A DNA stretch of 46,689 nt from Gammaproteobacteria bacterium (GCA_028293745.1 JAQGOF010000010.1:1-46689); one strand, 5' to 3'. Positions 9,178-20,451 are shown, counted from the first letter of the stretch. Notes: generated from the sequence alone by a model not told the origin. Made by a program: numbers and translations.

Positions 9178-10236
9178 ATGAGCCTCATCGAGTTGACGGT
9201 GGAGGACCTTCGCTGCCTCCAGCGCGCCGAGTTGGCTATGGATCCACGGCGCAATCTGATTTGGGGTAGCAACGGCTCTGGCAAGACATCTTTGCTTGAG
9301 GCCATATTTTTGCTCGGTCGGGGGCGATCGTTCCGCACCCGAAACTCTGAGCGCCTCATTCGTCATGGCCAGCCGCGGCTCACCGTCTTCGGCCGCACCG
9401 ATGGGATGCCTGCGCAAGCCGTGGGCGTGCAGGTCTCCAGGGCCGGGGGGACGGTCGCGCGCATCAGTGGCGCGACGGCGGGATCACTGACTGAGTTGTC
9501 GCAGGCCTTCCCGGTCCAAGTCATCGACCCGGGAGTCCATAAGCTCGTCGAAGAGGGAGGGTTTCGGCGCCGGCGGTGGATGGACTGGGCAGTGTTCCAC
9601 GTGGAACCTGGATTCGCCGATCTCTGGCTTCGGTATACCCGTGCGGTGAAACAGCGCAATGCCGCGCTTCGGCATCAGCCTGCCCAGGCTTCCGTGTGGG
9701 ATCCGGAAGTGGCGCGGCTCGGTGAGCTGATCGCAGCGTCACGCCGGAACATGCTCGATGAGCTGCAGCCCCTATGGCGCCAGTCGGTGAGTGGCCTGAG
9801 TGGCCTGGACGTGGAGCTGCATTACAGCCGTGGATGGTCACAGGATGTGCCGCTAGCCCAGGCGCTGGTGGACTCCCGCGTGCGTGATGAGGGTAAGGGA
9901 CAGACCCACAGCGGACCCCACCGCGCCGACGTGCTGGTTCGCATGGCTGGCCGCCCGGCCAGGGAGGTGCTTTCGCGTGGGCAACAGAAGCTGGTCGCGA
10001 TCGCGATGACGCTGGCGCAGATTCAACTGCTGCAAGAACGGACTTCGCTGGCTCCGACGCTGTTGCTCGATGATCCCGCGGCAGAGCTCGATGGCTCTCA
10101 CCTGCTGCGGTTTATCGAAGAAGTGAGCCGGTTGAATTGCCAGCTTGTACTTACGTCCCTGCAGCCCCAGTTGGATCTCTTCGGTAAGCCCGAACGGGTG
10201 TTCCACGTGGAACAGGGAAGGGTAGGACCTGTATAA
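9178..10236 (+). CDS. recF: DNA replication and repair protein RecF
   Basis: 352 residues of an SMC-like ABC ATPase that loads RecA at gapped DNA together with RecO and RecR. Walker A is GSNGSGKTS near residue 32. The ABC signature region is LSRGQQKLVAIAM near residue 265. Walker B is TLLLDDPAAELD near residue 300. The ATG at 9178 has no recognisable Shine-Dalgarno sequence (the upstream bases are pyrimidine-rich CCTCCC). The N-terminal MSLIELTVEDLRC still fits the family well, so translation may be weak or depend on the upstream leader. Confidence 0.96.
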   Translation: MSLIELTVEDLRCLQRAELAMDPRRNLIWGSNGSGKTSLLEAIFLLGRGRSFRTRNSERLIRHGQPRLTVFGRTDGMPAQAVGVQVSRAGGTVARISGATAGSLTELSQAFPVQVIDPGVHKLVEEGGFRRRRWMDWAVFHVEPGFADLWLRYTRAVKQRNAALRHQPAQASVWDPEVARLGELIAASRRNMLDELQPLWRQSVSGLSGLDVELHYSRGWSQDVPLAQALVDSRVRDEGKGQTHSGPHRADVLVRMAGRPAREVLSRGQQKLVAIAMTLAQIQLLQERTSLAPTLLLDDPAAELDGSHLLRFIEEVSRLNCQLVLTSLQPQLDLFGKPERVFHVEQGRVGPV

Positions 10237-10260
10237 TACCGTATCCAAAGACCGGGCTAA

Positions 10261-12675
<2,415 letters not shown>

Positions 12676-12691
12676 TTCGGAGCGCGTCTAA

Positions 12692-13717
12692 TTAATTGAT
12701 TTTTAAGTGAAAAGAGACAATTCCGGTCACGAACGCAGCGTAGCCGGCGGCGAAATACGCCAGCCGCCGGGGTGTGAGCGCATCGCGGCGCAGCAAGACC
12801 AGCAGGCCTGCGATTGCAACGGCGGTGACGATCGCGGCAACCGTGAGTGCCCTGTCGAACAGCCAGGGTGTGAAGAACAAGCCCAGGGCCGTTGGAATGG
12901 TCGCCTGAATCATCATAGAGCCGCTGATGTTGGACAGGGCAAGCCGATGTTTGCCCTGCCTGATCCAGATGATGGCGTTCATGATCTCGGGCAGCTCGGT
13001 GGCGACGGGGCTGAACAGCAACGCGACCACCGTCGCCGAAATGCCCAGCCCGCTTCCTACGGCCCCGAGCTGGCTCACAAACACCCTGGAAGCGACGAAG
13101 ATGACGATGAGTGCCAGGACGGTTTGCACGGCCGTCATCGTCCAGCTCGGCTCCCTTGCCTTCGGTTGGAACATGAGCGGCTCCAACTCACCCTCGGGCG
13201 CATCGCCGTCATGCATCACTTCCGAGTACGTGTAAACCACGTACGCCGCCAGGAACAACCATCCCAGCCAGGGCTTTATGGCGAACGCCACGAACCCCAA
13301 CGCGATCTTGAATGCGAAGATCAGCAGGAACCAGCTCTGATCCCGGCTCAATCGCTGCCGATTCAACTTAATGGGCTTGCGTGGCGGCTGTGACCGCGTG
13401 ATCAGCAGCATGATGCCGACGATCGGATAGGCCACGGTTGCCAACACGAGCGGACCGCCGAGGGCTGCTCCAACACCGATGTCCTTTGCCGCTGCATCGT
13501 GACCGAACACGACTGCAACAAAGGTCACGACACTTTCGGGCAGCGCCGTACCGAATGCGGCCAGCACGGTACCGACGGCGTTCTGTGAGACCCCCGCCTT
13601 GCGGCCAAACCACTCGACTCCGTTTACGAAGTACTCGCAGGCCCAATAGACACATGCGGCGGAGAACAACAGCGCCGCGACGGCAACCGACATGGATAAA
13701 GTCAAACTCGTGTCCAA
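12692..13717 (-). CDS. Sodium/calcium exchanger family (CaCA) membrane protein
   Basis: 341 residues with about ten hydrophobic segments in two similar halves, as in cation/Ca2+ antiporters. The two alpha repeats are clear: GTVLAAFGTALPESVVTF near residue 48 and ATVVALLFSPVATELPEIMN near residue 229, each with the small-residue and acidic pattern that forms the ion sites. A hydrophilic loop (residues 165-195) separates the halves. The TTG at 13717 is the longest start; the ATG at 13693 (333 residues) is a good alternative. It follows a lipoprotein gene on the same strand. The ion transported cannot be told. Confidence 0.85.
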   Translation of the reverse strand: MDTSLTLSMSVAVAALLFSAACVYWACEYFVNGVEWFGRKAGVSQNAVGTVLAAFGTALPESVVTFVAVVFGHDAAAKDIGVGAALGGPLVLATVAYPIVGIMLLITRSQPPRKPIKLNRQRLSRDQSWFLLIFAFKIALGFVAFAIKPWLGWLFLAAYVVYTYSEVMHDGDAPEGELEPLMFQPKAREPSWTMTAVQTVLALIVIFVASRVFVSQLGAVGSGLGISATVVALLFSPVATELPEIMNAIIWIRQGKHRLALSNISGSMMIQATIPTALGLFFTPWLFDRALTVAAIVTAVAIAGLLVLLRRDALTPRRLAYFAAGYAAFVTGIVSFHLKIN

Positions 13718-13754
13718 TCATCCCGAACGAGGGAGTTATTGTCGCACGGTTGAG

Positions 13755-14471
13755 CTACATGAACTGTTTGGCGAGCTCCCAGGCGGTGGCATCAATGGCC
13801 GACTGCAGTGCCCGGGCGGTGCGAGTGGGATCGATCTGGAGTGCCCCGCGATCCTTGAAGCTGAGATTGTCATCGGCCCTGACCAGCACGGCGTCTTCGT
13901 CGGTGTTCTCTACACAGCCGTAGATGATGCGGTCCTGGAACAGGACCTGGTGGTCCTTCGCGCTCACCAGCCGTGCGGAAACCTCGAGCCGCGGGCGAAA
14001 GGCCGTCGAAGATTGCGGCGCCTCGAAACCGACATATGTCGCATAGACGTCGAGATACGCATCGACGTGTTTCAGCTGCGGATACGCCGACAGGAAGCGC
14101 GCGTGCTCTTTCTCCGGCCGGGTGCCTGTCGCAGGAGTGATCGTGAACCCAACTTTGCGCACTGCCTGAGTGACCGCGTTTGAGAGCGACGCTCGGAAAT
14201 CGAAATGCGCCGCCGCCAGGGTGTTCTCCATCGCCTGGCTGGCCCACGCCGCACGCCGCGCTTCGACGAGGTTGCCCACCACGCCGAACCCGGCACCGAT
14301 CGGATTCATGATCCGTACTTGAGTGTGCTCAGGCGTCCCGATCGGGACGATATCTACGCGCTTGATTGTCGCGCGGGTGGAATGCTCGAAGTTCTGTGTC
14401 GGCAATGCGCCGCAAGCGGCCAAGGTCCATGTGAGGATGGATGCCAGACAGAGTTTGAGCGGGACGCGCAT
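13755..14471 (-). CDS. Putative lipoprotein of unknown function
   Basis: 238 residues starting with a short lipoprotein signal peptide (MRVPLKLCLASILTWTLAAC), with the lipobox LAAC placing the modified cysteine at residue 20. The mature part contains a block like IVPIGTPEHTQVRIMNPIGAGFG and a mixed alpha/beta body, with ARLVSAKDHQVLFQDRIIYG towards the C-terminus. I do not recognise the family. It ends 37 bp before the exchanger start on the same strand, so the two may be co-transcribed. An envelope location is inferred from the signal. Confidence 0.75.
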   Translation of the reverse strand: MRVPLKLCLASILTWTLAACGALPTQNFEHSTRATIKRVDIVPIGTPEHTQVRIMNPIGAGFGVVGNLVEARRAAWASQAMENTLAAAHFDFRASLSNAVTQAVRKVGFTITPATGTRPEKEHARFLSAYPQLKHVDAYLDVYATYVGFEAPQSSTAFRPRLEVSARLVSAKDHQVLFQDRIIYGCVENTDEDAVLVRADDNLSFKDRGALQIDPTRTARALQSAIDATAWELAKQFM

Positions 14472-14560
14472 TGCTGTCTCGAGGCCGGATAAAAAGCGAG
14501 CGTCGAGTCAGTGCGATTGTCATTTAACGGGACGGCTGCAGAACAGCGGTGGCGTCTCAC

Positions 14561-15271
14561 TTATGCAGTGAGCCGAGCGACCGTGCTCTCAATCCACTCT
14601 TGTACTTCTCGATTGAGTTCCCTCACATCCCTTCCCGCCGCGGCGATGGGTCGTCCGATGACGACGCGCACCGTCCCTGGCTTCTTCATCCATCCTCGCC
14701 GTGGCCAATAACTTCCCGCGTTGTGTGCGACGGGAACGATCAGCTTGTTGCGCTCGATCGCGAGCAACGTGCCACTGACCCCGTACTTACGCGTCTGGCC
14801 GTGAGGCATTCGGGTGCCTTCGGGAAAGATCATGATCCAATCTCCCTCGTCCAGCCGTTGCTTCCCCTGCTCCACAACCTGTCCCACCGCCGAATGCCCG
14901 GACTTGCGATCGATTGCTATCGCGTGCAGTTGCCGGATTCCCCAACCCACCACCGGTATCCACAGCAGCTCGCGCTTCAAGACCCAGACCTGGCGCGGAA
15001 ATACGACGGCCATTGCGATCGTTTCCCATGAAGAGGAGTGCTTCCACAGGGCGATGTGGTTGCCGGGCGGAAGGTTCTCCTGACCTTCGATGCGATAGTC
15101 GAGTCTGCAGGTCCACTTCAGTGCCCACAGCAGCACCAGCCCCCACACACGCGCGAGAATGAAGCGCTTGCGGAACGGCAGGAACGAGCACGCAATCACG
15201 AAGAAGATCGAGTAGAAGAAGGTCCAGGCAAACAAGAACAGCGTGTAGAGCAGCGAACCGATTAACTGCAT
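14561..15271 (-). CDS. plsC: 1-acyl-sn-glycerol-3-phosphate acyltransferase (PlsC family)
   Basis: 236 residues with an N-terminal membrane anchor (MQLIGSLLYTLFLFAWTFFYSIFFVIACSFL). The acyltransferase motif I is KHSSSWET, an H(X4)E variant of the usual H(X4)D. Motif III is FPEGTRMP, and a late motif is VPVAHNAGSYW. The enzyme would acylate lysophosphatidate in phospholipid synthesis. The start could instead be a TTG at 15289 that overlaps the glyS stop (TTGA); I chose the ATG at 15271. Either way it is tightly coupled downstream of glyS. Confidence 0.9.
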   Translation of the reverse strand: MQLIGSLLYTLFLFAWTFFYSIFFVIACSFLPFRKRFILARVWGLVLLWALKWTCRLDYRIEGQENLPPGNHIALWKHSSSWETIAMAVVFPRQVWVLKRELLWIPVVGWGIRQLHAIAIDRKSGHSAVGQVVEQGKQRLDEGDWIMIFPEGTRMPHGQTRKYGVSGTLLAIERNKLIVPVAHNAGSYWPRRGWMKKPGTVRVVIGRPIAAAGRDVRELNREVQEWIESTVARLTA

Positions 15272-15285
15272 GATGTCTCGTTGAA

Positions 15286-17460
15286 TCAACCCGGAAGCCG
15301 GGACAGATCGGCGATGCCTATGAACAGGCCGTGGAGCTCGGCGAGCAGTGCGAGCCGGTTCGCGCGCAGGCGCGGATCCTCATCCATGACCATCACCTGT
15401 TCGAAGAATGCATCGACGGGCGGCCGCAGTTGCGCCAGCCGGCCGAGCGCGTTTGCGTATTCACGTTGCGCCAGGGCGGTGGCGACTGCTTCCTTGAGCG
15501 CGCGCATTGCGTCGAACAAACGGACTTCGGCGGGGTCCTTCAGAGTTTCGACATCGACGTCCTTGCGTTGCAGCTCGCCTGCCTTGCGCAGGATGTTGGC
15601 AATACGTTTGTTGGCTGCCGCGAGGCTGATTGCCTCAGGCAGATCCAGGAACGCGCGCAACGCATTGAGGCGGGCATCGAAGTCCAGTGGTGAGGCGGGT
15701 TTGGCTGCCAGCACCGCGTCGAACATTTCGGTGGTGAAGGCGGGCGCGGTGCCGGGTATCCCGCTAGGCGTACGTTCGAGGTAGTAGGCGCGCAGGCGCT
15801 CCATGATGAAGTCGTAGAGCTGGTCGTCGGAGGTGGCCGTGGTGCCGCCGGCAGCGGCCTTCGTTGAGGTCGCAGGGGCCGCTGCGGCCTTGCTGGCGCG
15901 AATGCGCTCCACATCGGTCCGCACGTTGGCCAATGCAACACCGATCAACTTCCGCAGATCCAGGTCGAGTCGCTTCTCGATCAGAATTCTGAGCAGGCCG
16001 ATGGCGGCGCGGCGCAGGCCGAAAGGATCCTTCGCACCGGTGGGCTTCTCTCCGATCTCGAAAATGCCGGCCAGGGTGTCGAGCTTGTCGGCGATGGCTA
16101 CTGACAGACCCGCGTGGGTTTCGGGCAGCTGATCACCGGCGCCGCGTGGGAGGTAGTGCTCACGGATTGCAACGGCAACCTCGGCCGCCTCGCCGTCGGC
16201 GAGCGCGTAGTAGGTGCCCATGATTCCTTGCAGCTCGGGGAATTCTCCGACCATCGCGGTCAGCAAGTCGCATTTGCACAGGTCGGCTGCACGCTCCGCG
16301 TCTGCGCGGTCCCCAATTCCGGCGGCTGCGATTTCTCCCGCGAGCACCCTCACCCGGCGCGTTTTGTCGCCCAACGATCCGAGCTTCACCTGGAAGGTCA
16401 TTGCGTCGAGCGCATCGCGTCGAGCCGCAAGCCGCTGCTTCCGGTCCTGCTCCCAGAAGAACGCCGCGTCGGCGAGCCGCGGACGTACCACGCGCTCGTT
16501 ACCCTCGCGCACCTTCGACGGATCGCGGCTCTCGATGTTGCTGACCGTGATGAAGCTCGGCATCAAACGGCCTTGCTCATCCTCAACCGCGAAGTAACGC
16601 TGATGGTCCTGCAGCGTCGAGATCAGCACCTCGCGCGGCAGCTCCAGAAATCGTTCCTCGAAGCGGCCGGCCAGCGGCACCGGCCATTCCACCAGCGCCG
16701 TGACTTCATCCAATAAGGCATCGCCGATCAGGGCCCGGCCACCTAATTCGGTGGCGACGGCCGAGACCCTGGTCTTGATCAACTCGCGGCGTGCAGCGAA
16801 ATCCGGGAGCACGAACCCGCGCTCGCTCAGAGTACGCGCGTACGCGGCGGGCGAAGTGATCCGAATGGGCTTGGGCGCATGAAACCGGTGTCCCTGGGTC
16901 TGACTCCCGGCATCGGTCTCCAACAACCGCGCAGGCAGTACATCCTTCCCGTACAGCATGACGAGCCAATGCACCGGTCGTACGAATTCGGCAGTGCCCG
17001 AACCCCAGTGCATGCGCCTTGGAATGGGCAGCCCCTCGAGCGAGCTGTGCACGATCTGCGGCAACAGCTCGGTGACGGCGGCTCCGGGCTTCGTGCCGAT
17101 GAAGAACAGAAACTGTCCTTTACCCTCGTCGAGTCTTTGCAGCGCATCCACTGTCACGCCACAACTCTCTGCGAATGCAAGGGCGGCCCGTGTGGGCTGG
17201 CCCGCACCATCGAACGAGGCGCTGACCGGTGGCCCCCGCCGCTTGATGTCCTGATCCGGCTGGCGTGCCACCAGCCGTTTCACCATTACAGCGAGTCTTC
17301 GCGGCGTGGCAAACGAAACAACATCGCCGTGAGTGAGCCCGGCCTTCGCCAAACCTGTACGTACACCTGTCGCAAAGGCTTGCTCCAGCCCGCGCAGTGC
17401 GGTCGGCGGCAGCTCTTCGGTTCCCAACTCAACCAGGAAGTCACGTTGCTCGACCGTCAT
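15286..17460 (-). CDS. glyS: Glycyl-tRNA synthetase beta subunit
   Basis: 724 residues, a little longer than the roughly 690 of the E. coli protein. The start is the ATG at 17460, [19 protein letters not shown], a perfect family N-terminus. It overlaps the glyQ stop as ATGA. The frame is open further upstream, but that part is glyQ in another frame. An Ala/Thr-rich low-complexity linker (residues about 590-615, including [18 protein letters not shown]) accounts for some of the extra length. The beta subunit binds tRNA-Gly and completes the alpha2beta2 enzyme with GlyQ. Confidence 0.96.
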   Translation of the reverse strand: MTVEQRDFLVELGTEELPPTALRGLEQAFATGVRTGLAKAGLTHGDVVSFATPRRLAVMVKRLVARQPDQDIKRRGPPVSASFDGAGQPTRAALAFAESCGVTVDALQRLDEGKGQFLFFIGTKPGAAVTELLPQIVHSSLEGLPIPRRMHWGSGTAEFVRPVHWLVMLYGKDVLPARLLETDAGSQTQGHRFHAPKPIRITSPAAYARTLSERGFVLPDFAARRELIKTRVSAVATELGGRALIGDALLDEVTALVEWPVPLAGRFEERFLELPREVLISTLQDHQRYFAVEDEQGRLMPSFITVSNIESRDPSKVREGNERVVRPRLADAAFFWEQDRKQRLAARRDALDAMTFQVKLGSLGDKTRRVRVLAGEIAAAGIGDRADAERAADLCKCDLLTAMVGEFPELQGIMGTYYALADGEAAEVAVAIREHYLPRGAGDQLPETHAGLSVAIADKLDTLAGIFEIGEKPTGAKDPFGLRRAAIGLLRILIEKRLDLDLRKLIGVALANVRTDVERIRASKAAAAPATSTKAAAGGTTATSDDQLYDFIMERLRAYYLERTPSGIPGTAPAFTTEMFDAVLAAKPASPLDFDARLNALRAFLDLPEAISLAAANKRIANILRKAGELQRKDVDVETLKDPAEVRLFDAMRALKEAVATALAQREYANALGRLAQLRPPVDAFFEQVMVMDEDPRLRANRLALLAELHGLFIGIADLSRLPG

Positions 17461-18386
17461 GCCGCGGCCCCCGCATCGACCGCGTCCTGTTTCAACAGCG
17501 GGAAACCGAGTGCCTCGCGGCTTGCGTAGTAGGTCTGAGCTACCTGGCTTGCGAGCGTGCGGACGCGCAAGATATAACGCTGCCGCTCCGTGACTGAGAT
17601 GGCCTTGCGGGCATCCAGCAGATTGAATGTGTGTGAGGCCTTGAGCACCTGCTCGTAGGCAGGCAGAGCCAGTTTGGCCGCCAGCAATTCCTTGCACATT
17701 TTTTCGTGATCATCGAAATGGCGCAGCAGCATGGGGACATCGGCCAGCTCGAAGTTGTAGATCGACTGCTCGACTTCGTTTTGATGGTAGACGTCGCGAT
17801 ACGTGACCGGGCCGCGCGGACCGTGCGTCCAAATGATGTCGTAGATGCTCTCGACGCCCTGCAAATACATTGCGAGTCGCTCGAGACCATACGTGATCTC
17901 GCCCGTAACGGGCCGGCAATCCAGTCCGCCGACCTGTTGGAAGTAGGTGAACTGCGAGATCTCCATCCCGTTGAGCCACACCTCCCAGCCCAGTCCCCAC
18001 GCTCCCAACGTGGGTGATTCCCAGTTGTCCTCGACGAAGCGGATGTCATGCACGAGCGGGTCCAGTCCGAGGAAACGCAAGCTGCCCAGATACAGGTCCA
18101 GGATCTCGAGCGGCGACGGTTTGATGACAACCTGGTACTGGTAGTAGTGCTGCAGGCGAAAGGGATTGTCGCCATAGCGACCATCAGTCGGCCGACGCGA
18201 AGGCTGCAGGTACGCCGCGCTCCAGGGCTCGGGACCAATGGACCGCAGGAAGGTGGCCGTGTGGAAAGTACCCGCGCCGACCTCCATGTCGTAGGGCTGC
18301 AGGATCACGCATCCCTGGTCTGACCAGTAGCGCTGCAAGCCGAATATGAGCTCCTGGAACGTGCGCGGCGCCGTGCCGATCTTCAT
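17457..18386 (-). CDS. glyQ: Glycyl-tRNA synthetase alpha subunit
   Basis: 309 residues, the catalytic class II core of alpha2beta2 GlyRS. It starts [20 protein letters not shown] and contains [19 protein letters not shown], the [14 protein letters not shown] block and motif 3 as [12 protein letters not shown]. The start is the ATG at 18386; upstream codons in frame belong to the neighbouring RES-derived sequence. A TATACT -10 lies at 18423-18428. The first 112 codons and the upstream region are duplicated just upstream, where they form a chimeric gene. Confidence 0.97.
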   Translation of the reverse strand: MKIGTAPRTFQELIFGLQRYWSDQGCVILQPYDMEVGAGTFHTATFLRSIGPEPWSAAYLQPSRRPTDGRYGDNPFRLQHYYQYQVVIKPSPLEILDLYLGSLRFLGLDPLVHDIRFVEDNWESPTLGAWGLGWEVWLNGMEISQFTYFQQVGGLDCRPVTGEITYGLERLAMYLQGVESIYDIIWTHGPRGPVTYRDVYHQNEVEQSIYNFELADVPMLLRHFDDHEKMCKELLAAKLALPAYEQVLKASHTFNLLDARKAISVTERQRYILRVRTLASQVAQTYYASREALGFPLLKQDAVDAGAAA

Positions 18387-18422
18387 GCGTAAACCCGTGA
18401 GTAAAGGACGAAAAGGCGAGCG

Positions 18423-18428
18423 AGTATA
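18423..18428 (-). promoter_or_regulatory. Candidate -10 element upstream of glyQ
   Basis: TATACT on the minus strand about 37 bp before the glyQ ATG, within a block conserved between both duplicated copies. No good -35 is seen. The preserved copy at 19079-19084 upstream of the chimeric gene supports a functional element. Confidence 0.4.
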
Positions 18429-18438
18429 GCGGGTGCCT

Positions 18439-19038
18439 CTACTGATCGAGCTGGCGCAGCTCGTACACACGGCTGATTCGCCCGCCGTCCCAGACGTAAC
18501 GCAGGTGCACGCCCTGGCGGAGATTCTGGATGAGCTTCGGCCTGTAGATGGCCAGGCACTCGCCGCCGGCATGCCGAACGCTGTCGTAGACGATTCCGTT
18601 CGAGCCGCTGAGTTTCAACTGACGGCCGAATATCTGCGACGAGATGTAGCTGTCGGGATCGTAGATGTCGGTCATGCGGGCGCGCTTGCCGCGGATGTCA
18701 TGCACGAGAGGGTCCAGCCCGAGGAAACGCAAGCTGCCCAGATACAGGTCCAGGATCTCGAGCGGCGAGGGTTTGATGACAACCTGATACTGGTAGTAGT
18801 GCTGCAGGCGAAAGGGATTGTCGCCATAGCGCCCATCGGTCGGGCGGCGCGAAGGCTGCACATACGCCGCGCTCCAGGGCTCGGGACCAATGGACCGCAA
18901 GAAGGTGGCGGTGTGGAAAGTACCTGCGCCGACCTCCATATCGTAGGGCTGCAGGATCACGCATCCCTGGTCCGACCAATAGCGTTGCAGGCCGAATATG
19001 AGCTCCTGGAACGTGCGCGGCGCAGTGCCGATCTTCAT
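18439..19038 (-). CDS. Chimeric gene: GlyQ N-terminus fused to RES-toxin C-terminus
   Basis: A 199-residue open frame. Residues 1-116 match the N-terminus of the neighbouring GlyQ at every position but one (Leu60 to Val). Residues 117-199 match the last 83 residues or so of the neighbouring RES toxin, with about nine changes. The join is at HDIR, encoded by the 12-mer gcggatgtcatg that also occurs in both parents. It carries GlyRS motif-2-like residues but lacks motif 3, and lacks the RES N-terminal half with its active-site Arg, Tyr and Glu, so catalysis by either half is unlikely. It keeps its own copy of the glyQ leader and -10 (19079-19084). It could be a remnant, a decoy or a regulator of GlyRS or of the toxin system. 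Confidence 0.8.
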   Translation of the reverse strand: MKIGTAPRTFQELIFGLQRYWSDQGCVILQPYDMEVGAGTFHTATFLRSIGPEPWSAAYVQPSRRPTDGRYGDNPFRLQHYYQYQVVIKPSPLEILDLYLGSLRFLGLDPLVHDIRGKRARMTDIYDPDSYISSQIFGRQLKLSGSNGIVYDSVRHAGGECLAIYRPKLIQNLRQGVHLRYVWDGGRISRVYELRQLDQ

Positions 19039-19078
19039 GCGTAAATCCGTGTGTAAGCTAGGGACGAAAAGGGCAGCG

Positions 19079-19084
19079 AGTATA
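19079..19084 (-). promoter_or_regulatory. Candidate -10 element upstream of the chimeric gene
   Basis: TATACT, the duplicated counterpart of the glyQ element, about 41 bp before the chimeric ATG at 19038. The surrounding block (cgctatactcgct in minus-strand sense) is kept in both copies. Confidence 0.35.
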
Positions 19085-19098
19085 GCGGGTGGCCCCTT

Positions 19099-19794
19099 CT
19101 ATTCGAGCTGCCGCAGCTCGTACACGCGGCTGATCCGCCCGCCGTCCCAGACGTAGCGCAGATGCACGCCCTGGCGAAGATTCTGGATGAGCCGCGGCCT
19201 GTATATGGCCATGCATTCGCCGCCGGGATGCCGCACGCTGTCGTAGACGATTCCGTTCGAGCCATCGCGTTTCAACTGACGGCCGAGTACCTGCGACGAG
19301 ATGTAGCTGTCGGGATCGTAGATGTCGGTCATGCGGGCGCGCATGCCGCGGATGTCATGAAATCGCGCCCCGACGTCGGCCAGGTAGCTGCGCATGTCGA
19401 GCTCGAGCGGGCCTTGCCTCGTGGCCCGCAAAAAGATCTCGCGGTGGTAGCAGGTTTCCGCAACGGAGGTTGCCAGGTGTGCCGCCGCATAGAACGCGCC
19501 GAACGTTCCGTCCGCAAAGCGGCTGCCCGCGGGATCCAGGTGAGTGAACGGCGCCATGATGACCGAGCCGCCCGGACCAAATGCCCGCTCGTCGGGCGGC
19601 ACGAGCTCGACGGCGCCCACTTCGTCGCGCAGCCGCGGATTCGTGAGCGACTCGATCCAATACAACGCCTCCCAATCGGCGGGATCGGCTACCCGCTCAA
19701 ACAGGTGAATGGTTGGGTACCGGCTCGGGATTACGCGAAAGCACGGCTGCCAGCGCACCTCGCTCGTCGCGAGTGCGGATTCGAGGCTCTGCAT
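19099..19794 (-). CDS. RES-domain toxin (NAD+ phosphorylase family)
   Basis: 231 residues of the RES family, toxins that degrade NAD+ by phosphorolysis. The N-terminal FRVIPSRYPTIHLFERVADPADWEALYWIE and TNPRLRDEVGAV are typical. The core GTFGAFYAAAHLATSVAETCYHREIF carries the conserved Tyr and Glu. The C-terminus contains [22 protein letters not shown]. The start is the ATG at 19794, five bases after the antitoxin stop, with AAAGGA almost touching the start codon, so translation likely depends on coupling. It is the second gene of a RES-Xre operon. Its C-terminal third was copied into the chimeric gene downstream. Confidence 0.9.
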   Translation of the reverse strand: MQSLESALATSEVRWQPCFRVIPSRYPTIHLFERVADPADWEALYWIESLTNPRLRDEVGAVELVPPDERAFGPGGSVIMAPFTHLDPAGSRFADGTFGAFYAAAHLATSVAETCYHREIFLRATRQGPLELDMRSYLADVGARFHDIRGMRARMTDIYDPDSYISSQVLGRQLKRDGSNGIVYDSVRHPGGECMAIYRPRLIQNLRQGVHLRYVWDGGRISRVYELRQLE

Positions 19795-19798
19795 TCCT

Positions 19799-20209
19799 TT
19801 AGCCGCGCTGGGCGTCCAGATACTGGCGCACGATATAAAGGTCCGCGACGTTGCCCGACAACATCCGGTCGAGCGCGGATCTGCCACCAAACACGGCGGC
19901 TTCGTTAGGCCGTCGGATCCACTCGTCGGCGGCGCGAGTGTCGGGGAGGAGAAGTTGGAGAGCCTTGTAGATGCCGAGGATGTAGGAGATTCGTTCGAGC
20001 GTATCGCGGGGCAGCCGCACTTGCGGCTCCTTGCGCCACTTGAAATACGTGGATCGGGACGACAGACCCAACAAGGTCAGCTGTTCGGCAATGGACAAAT
20101 GCCACAGATCGGCTACCCGGCCAAAAGCGCGCAGGCCCGCAGCTCCTGCCGCACTCGCTTCGTTCGGTGAGATCCCCTTCCTGAGCAAGGCCCCGGATGG
20201 CAAGCTCAT
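19799..20209 (-). CDS. Xre/MbcA/ParS-type antitoxin of RES toxin
   Basis: 136 residues with an N-terminal DNA-binding-like part and the DUF2384 toxin-binding domain. SIAEQLTLLGLSSRSTYFKWRKEPQ and RLPRDTLERISYILGIYKALQLLLPD lead into the toxin-binding region ADEWIRRPNEAAVFGGRSALDRMLSGNVADLYIVRQYLDA, a textbook sequence for this family. It neutralises the RES toxin encoded just downstream and should repress its own promoter. The ATG at 20209 has GGGAG upstream. Confidence 0.93.
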   Translation of the reverse strand: MSLPSGALLRKGISPNEASAAGAAGLRAFGRVADLWHLSIAEQLTLLGLSSRSTYFKWRKEPQVRLPRDTLERISYILGIYKALQLLLPDTRAADEWIRRPNEAAVFGGRSALDRMLSGNVADLYIVRQYLDAQRG

Positions 20210-20225
20210 GATCGACTCCCGGTCG

Positions 20226-20269
20226 GTCTAGATATAGACTTACTATACGCCTAGTCTATCGATAGACAA
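20226..20269 (-). promoter_or_regulatory. RES-Xre promoter with two palindromic operators
   Basis: On the minus strand TTGTCT (-35, 20269-20264) and TATAGT (-10, 20247-20242) are spaced 16 bp. A perfect 14-bp palindrome GTCTATCGATAGAC (20254-20267) covers the -35 and spacer. A related imperfect site GTCTAGATATAGAC (20226-20239) lies just downstream of the -10. The centres are 28 bp apart. This fits autorepression by the antitoxin or the toxin-antitoxin complex. Confidence 0.7.
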
Positions 20270-20337
20270 GTAGTCGCACCAAGATCACGCGGCACTGTGA
20301 AACAGGGCCCAGCCGGCGTGGATTTCGCGCCGTAGTT

Positions 20338-20354
20338 TGCACGCCCCTGGTGCA
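20338..20354. promoter_or_regulatory. NtrC binding site 1 (glnA)
   Basis: TGCACGCCCCTGGTGCA, a 7-3-7 palindrome close to the NtrC consensus TGCACCA-N3-TGGTGCA, with mismatches only in the left arm. It lies 31 bp, about three helical turns, from site 2. Confidence 0.7.
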
Positions 20355-20368
20355 AGATGCATATTGAG

Positions 20369-20385
20369 TGCACCACTATGGTGCA
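20369..20385. promoter_or_regulatory. NtrC binding site 2 (glnA), perfect palindrome
   Basis: TGCACCACTATGGTGCA, a perfect 7-3-7 inverted repeat matching the NtrC consensus. It is about 50 bp upstream of the sigma-54 -24 element, so with site 1 it forms a typical enhancer. NtrC itself is encoded at 23824-25230. Confidence 0.85.
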
Positions 20386-20434
20386 CTGCACAGCCACCGG
20401 GCGGCTAAGCATTTGATTTGTCAGCGCAACAAAC

Positions 20435-20451
20435 TTGGCATAGCGCCTGCA
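20435..20451 (+). promoter_or_regulatory. Sigma-54 promoter of glnA
   Basis: TTGGCATAGCGCCTGCA matches the -24/-12 consensus YTGGCACGRNNNTTGCW, with TGGCA and TGC at the right spacing. The transcript would begin near 20462, leaving a 5' leader of about 90 nt before glnA. Confidence 0.8.

Larger units (their letters stand above)
18039..19359. repeat. Tandem duplication (~655 bp x 2) spanning RES C-term to glyQ N-term
   Basis: Copy A runs from 18039 to 18690 (652 bp) and copy B from 18691 to 19347 (657 bp); the 12-mer gcggatgtcatg marks all three borders (18039-18050, 18691-18702, 19348-19359). Each copy holds the glyQ N-terminal 112 codons, the glyQ leader and the RES C-terminal codons. By eye I count 19 differences in 336 aligned bases of the glyQ part and about 20 in 250 of the RES part. 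Unequal recombination at the 12-bp microhomology explains the structure. Confidence 0.9.

Noticed and set aside
15286..17697. 803-codon version of glyS
   Set aside because: The extra N-terminal part lies inside glyQ in another frame; the ATG at 17460 gives the family N-terminus and an ATGA overlap.
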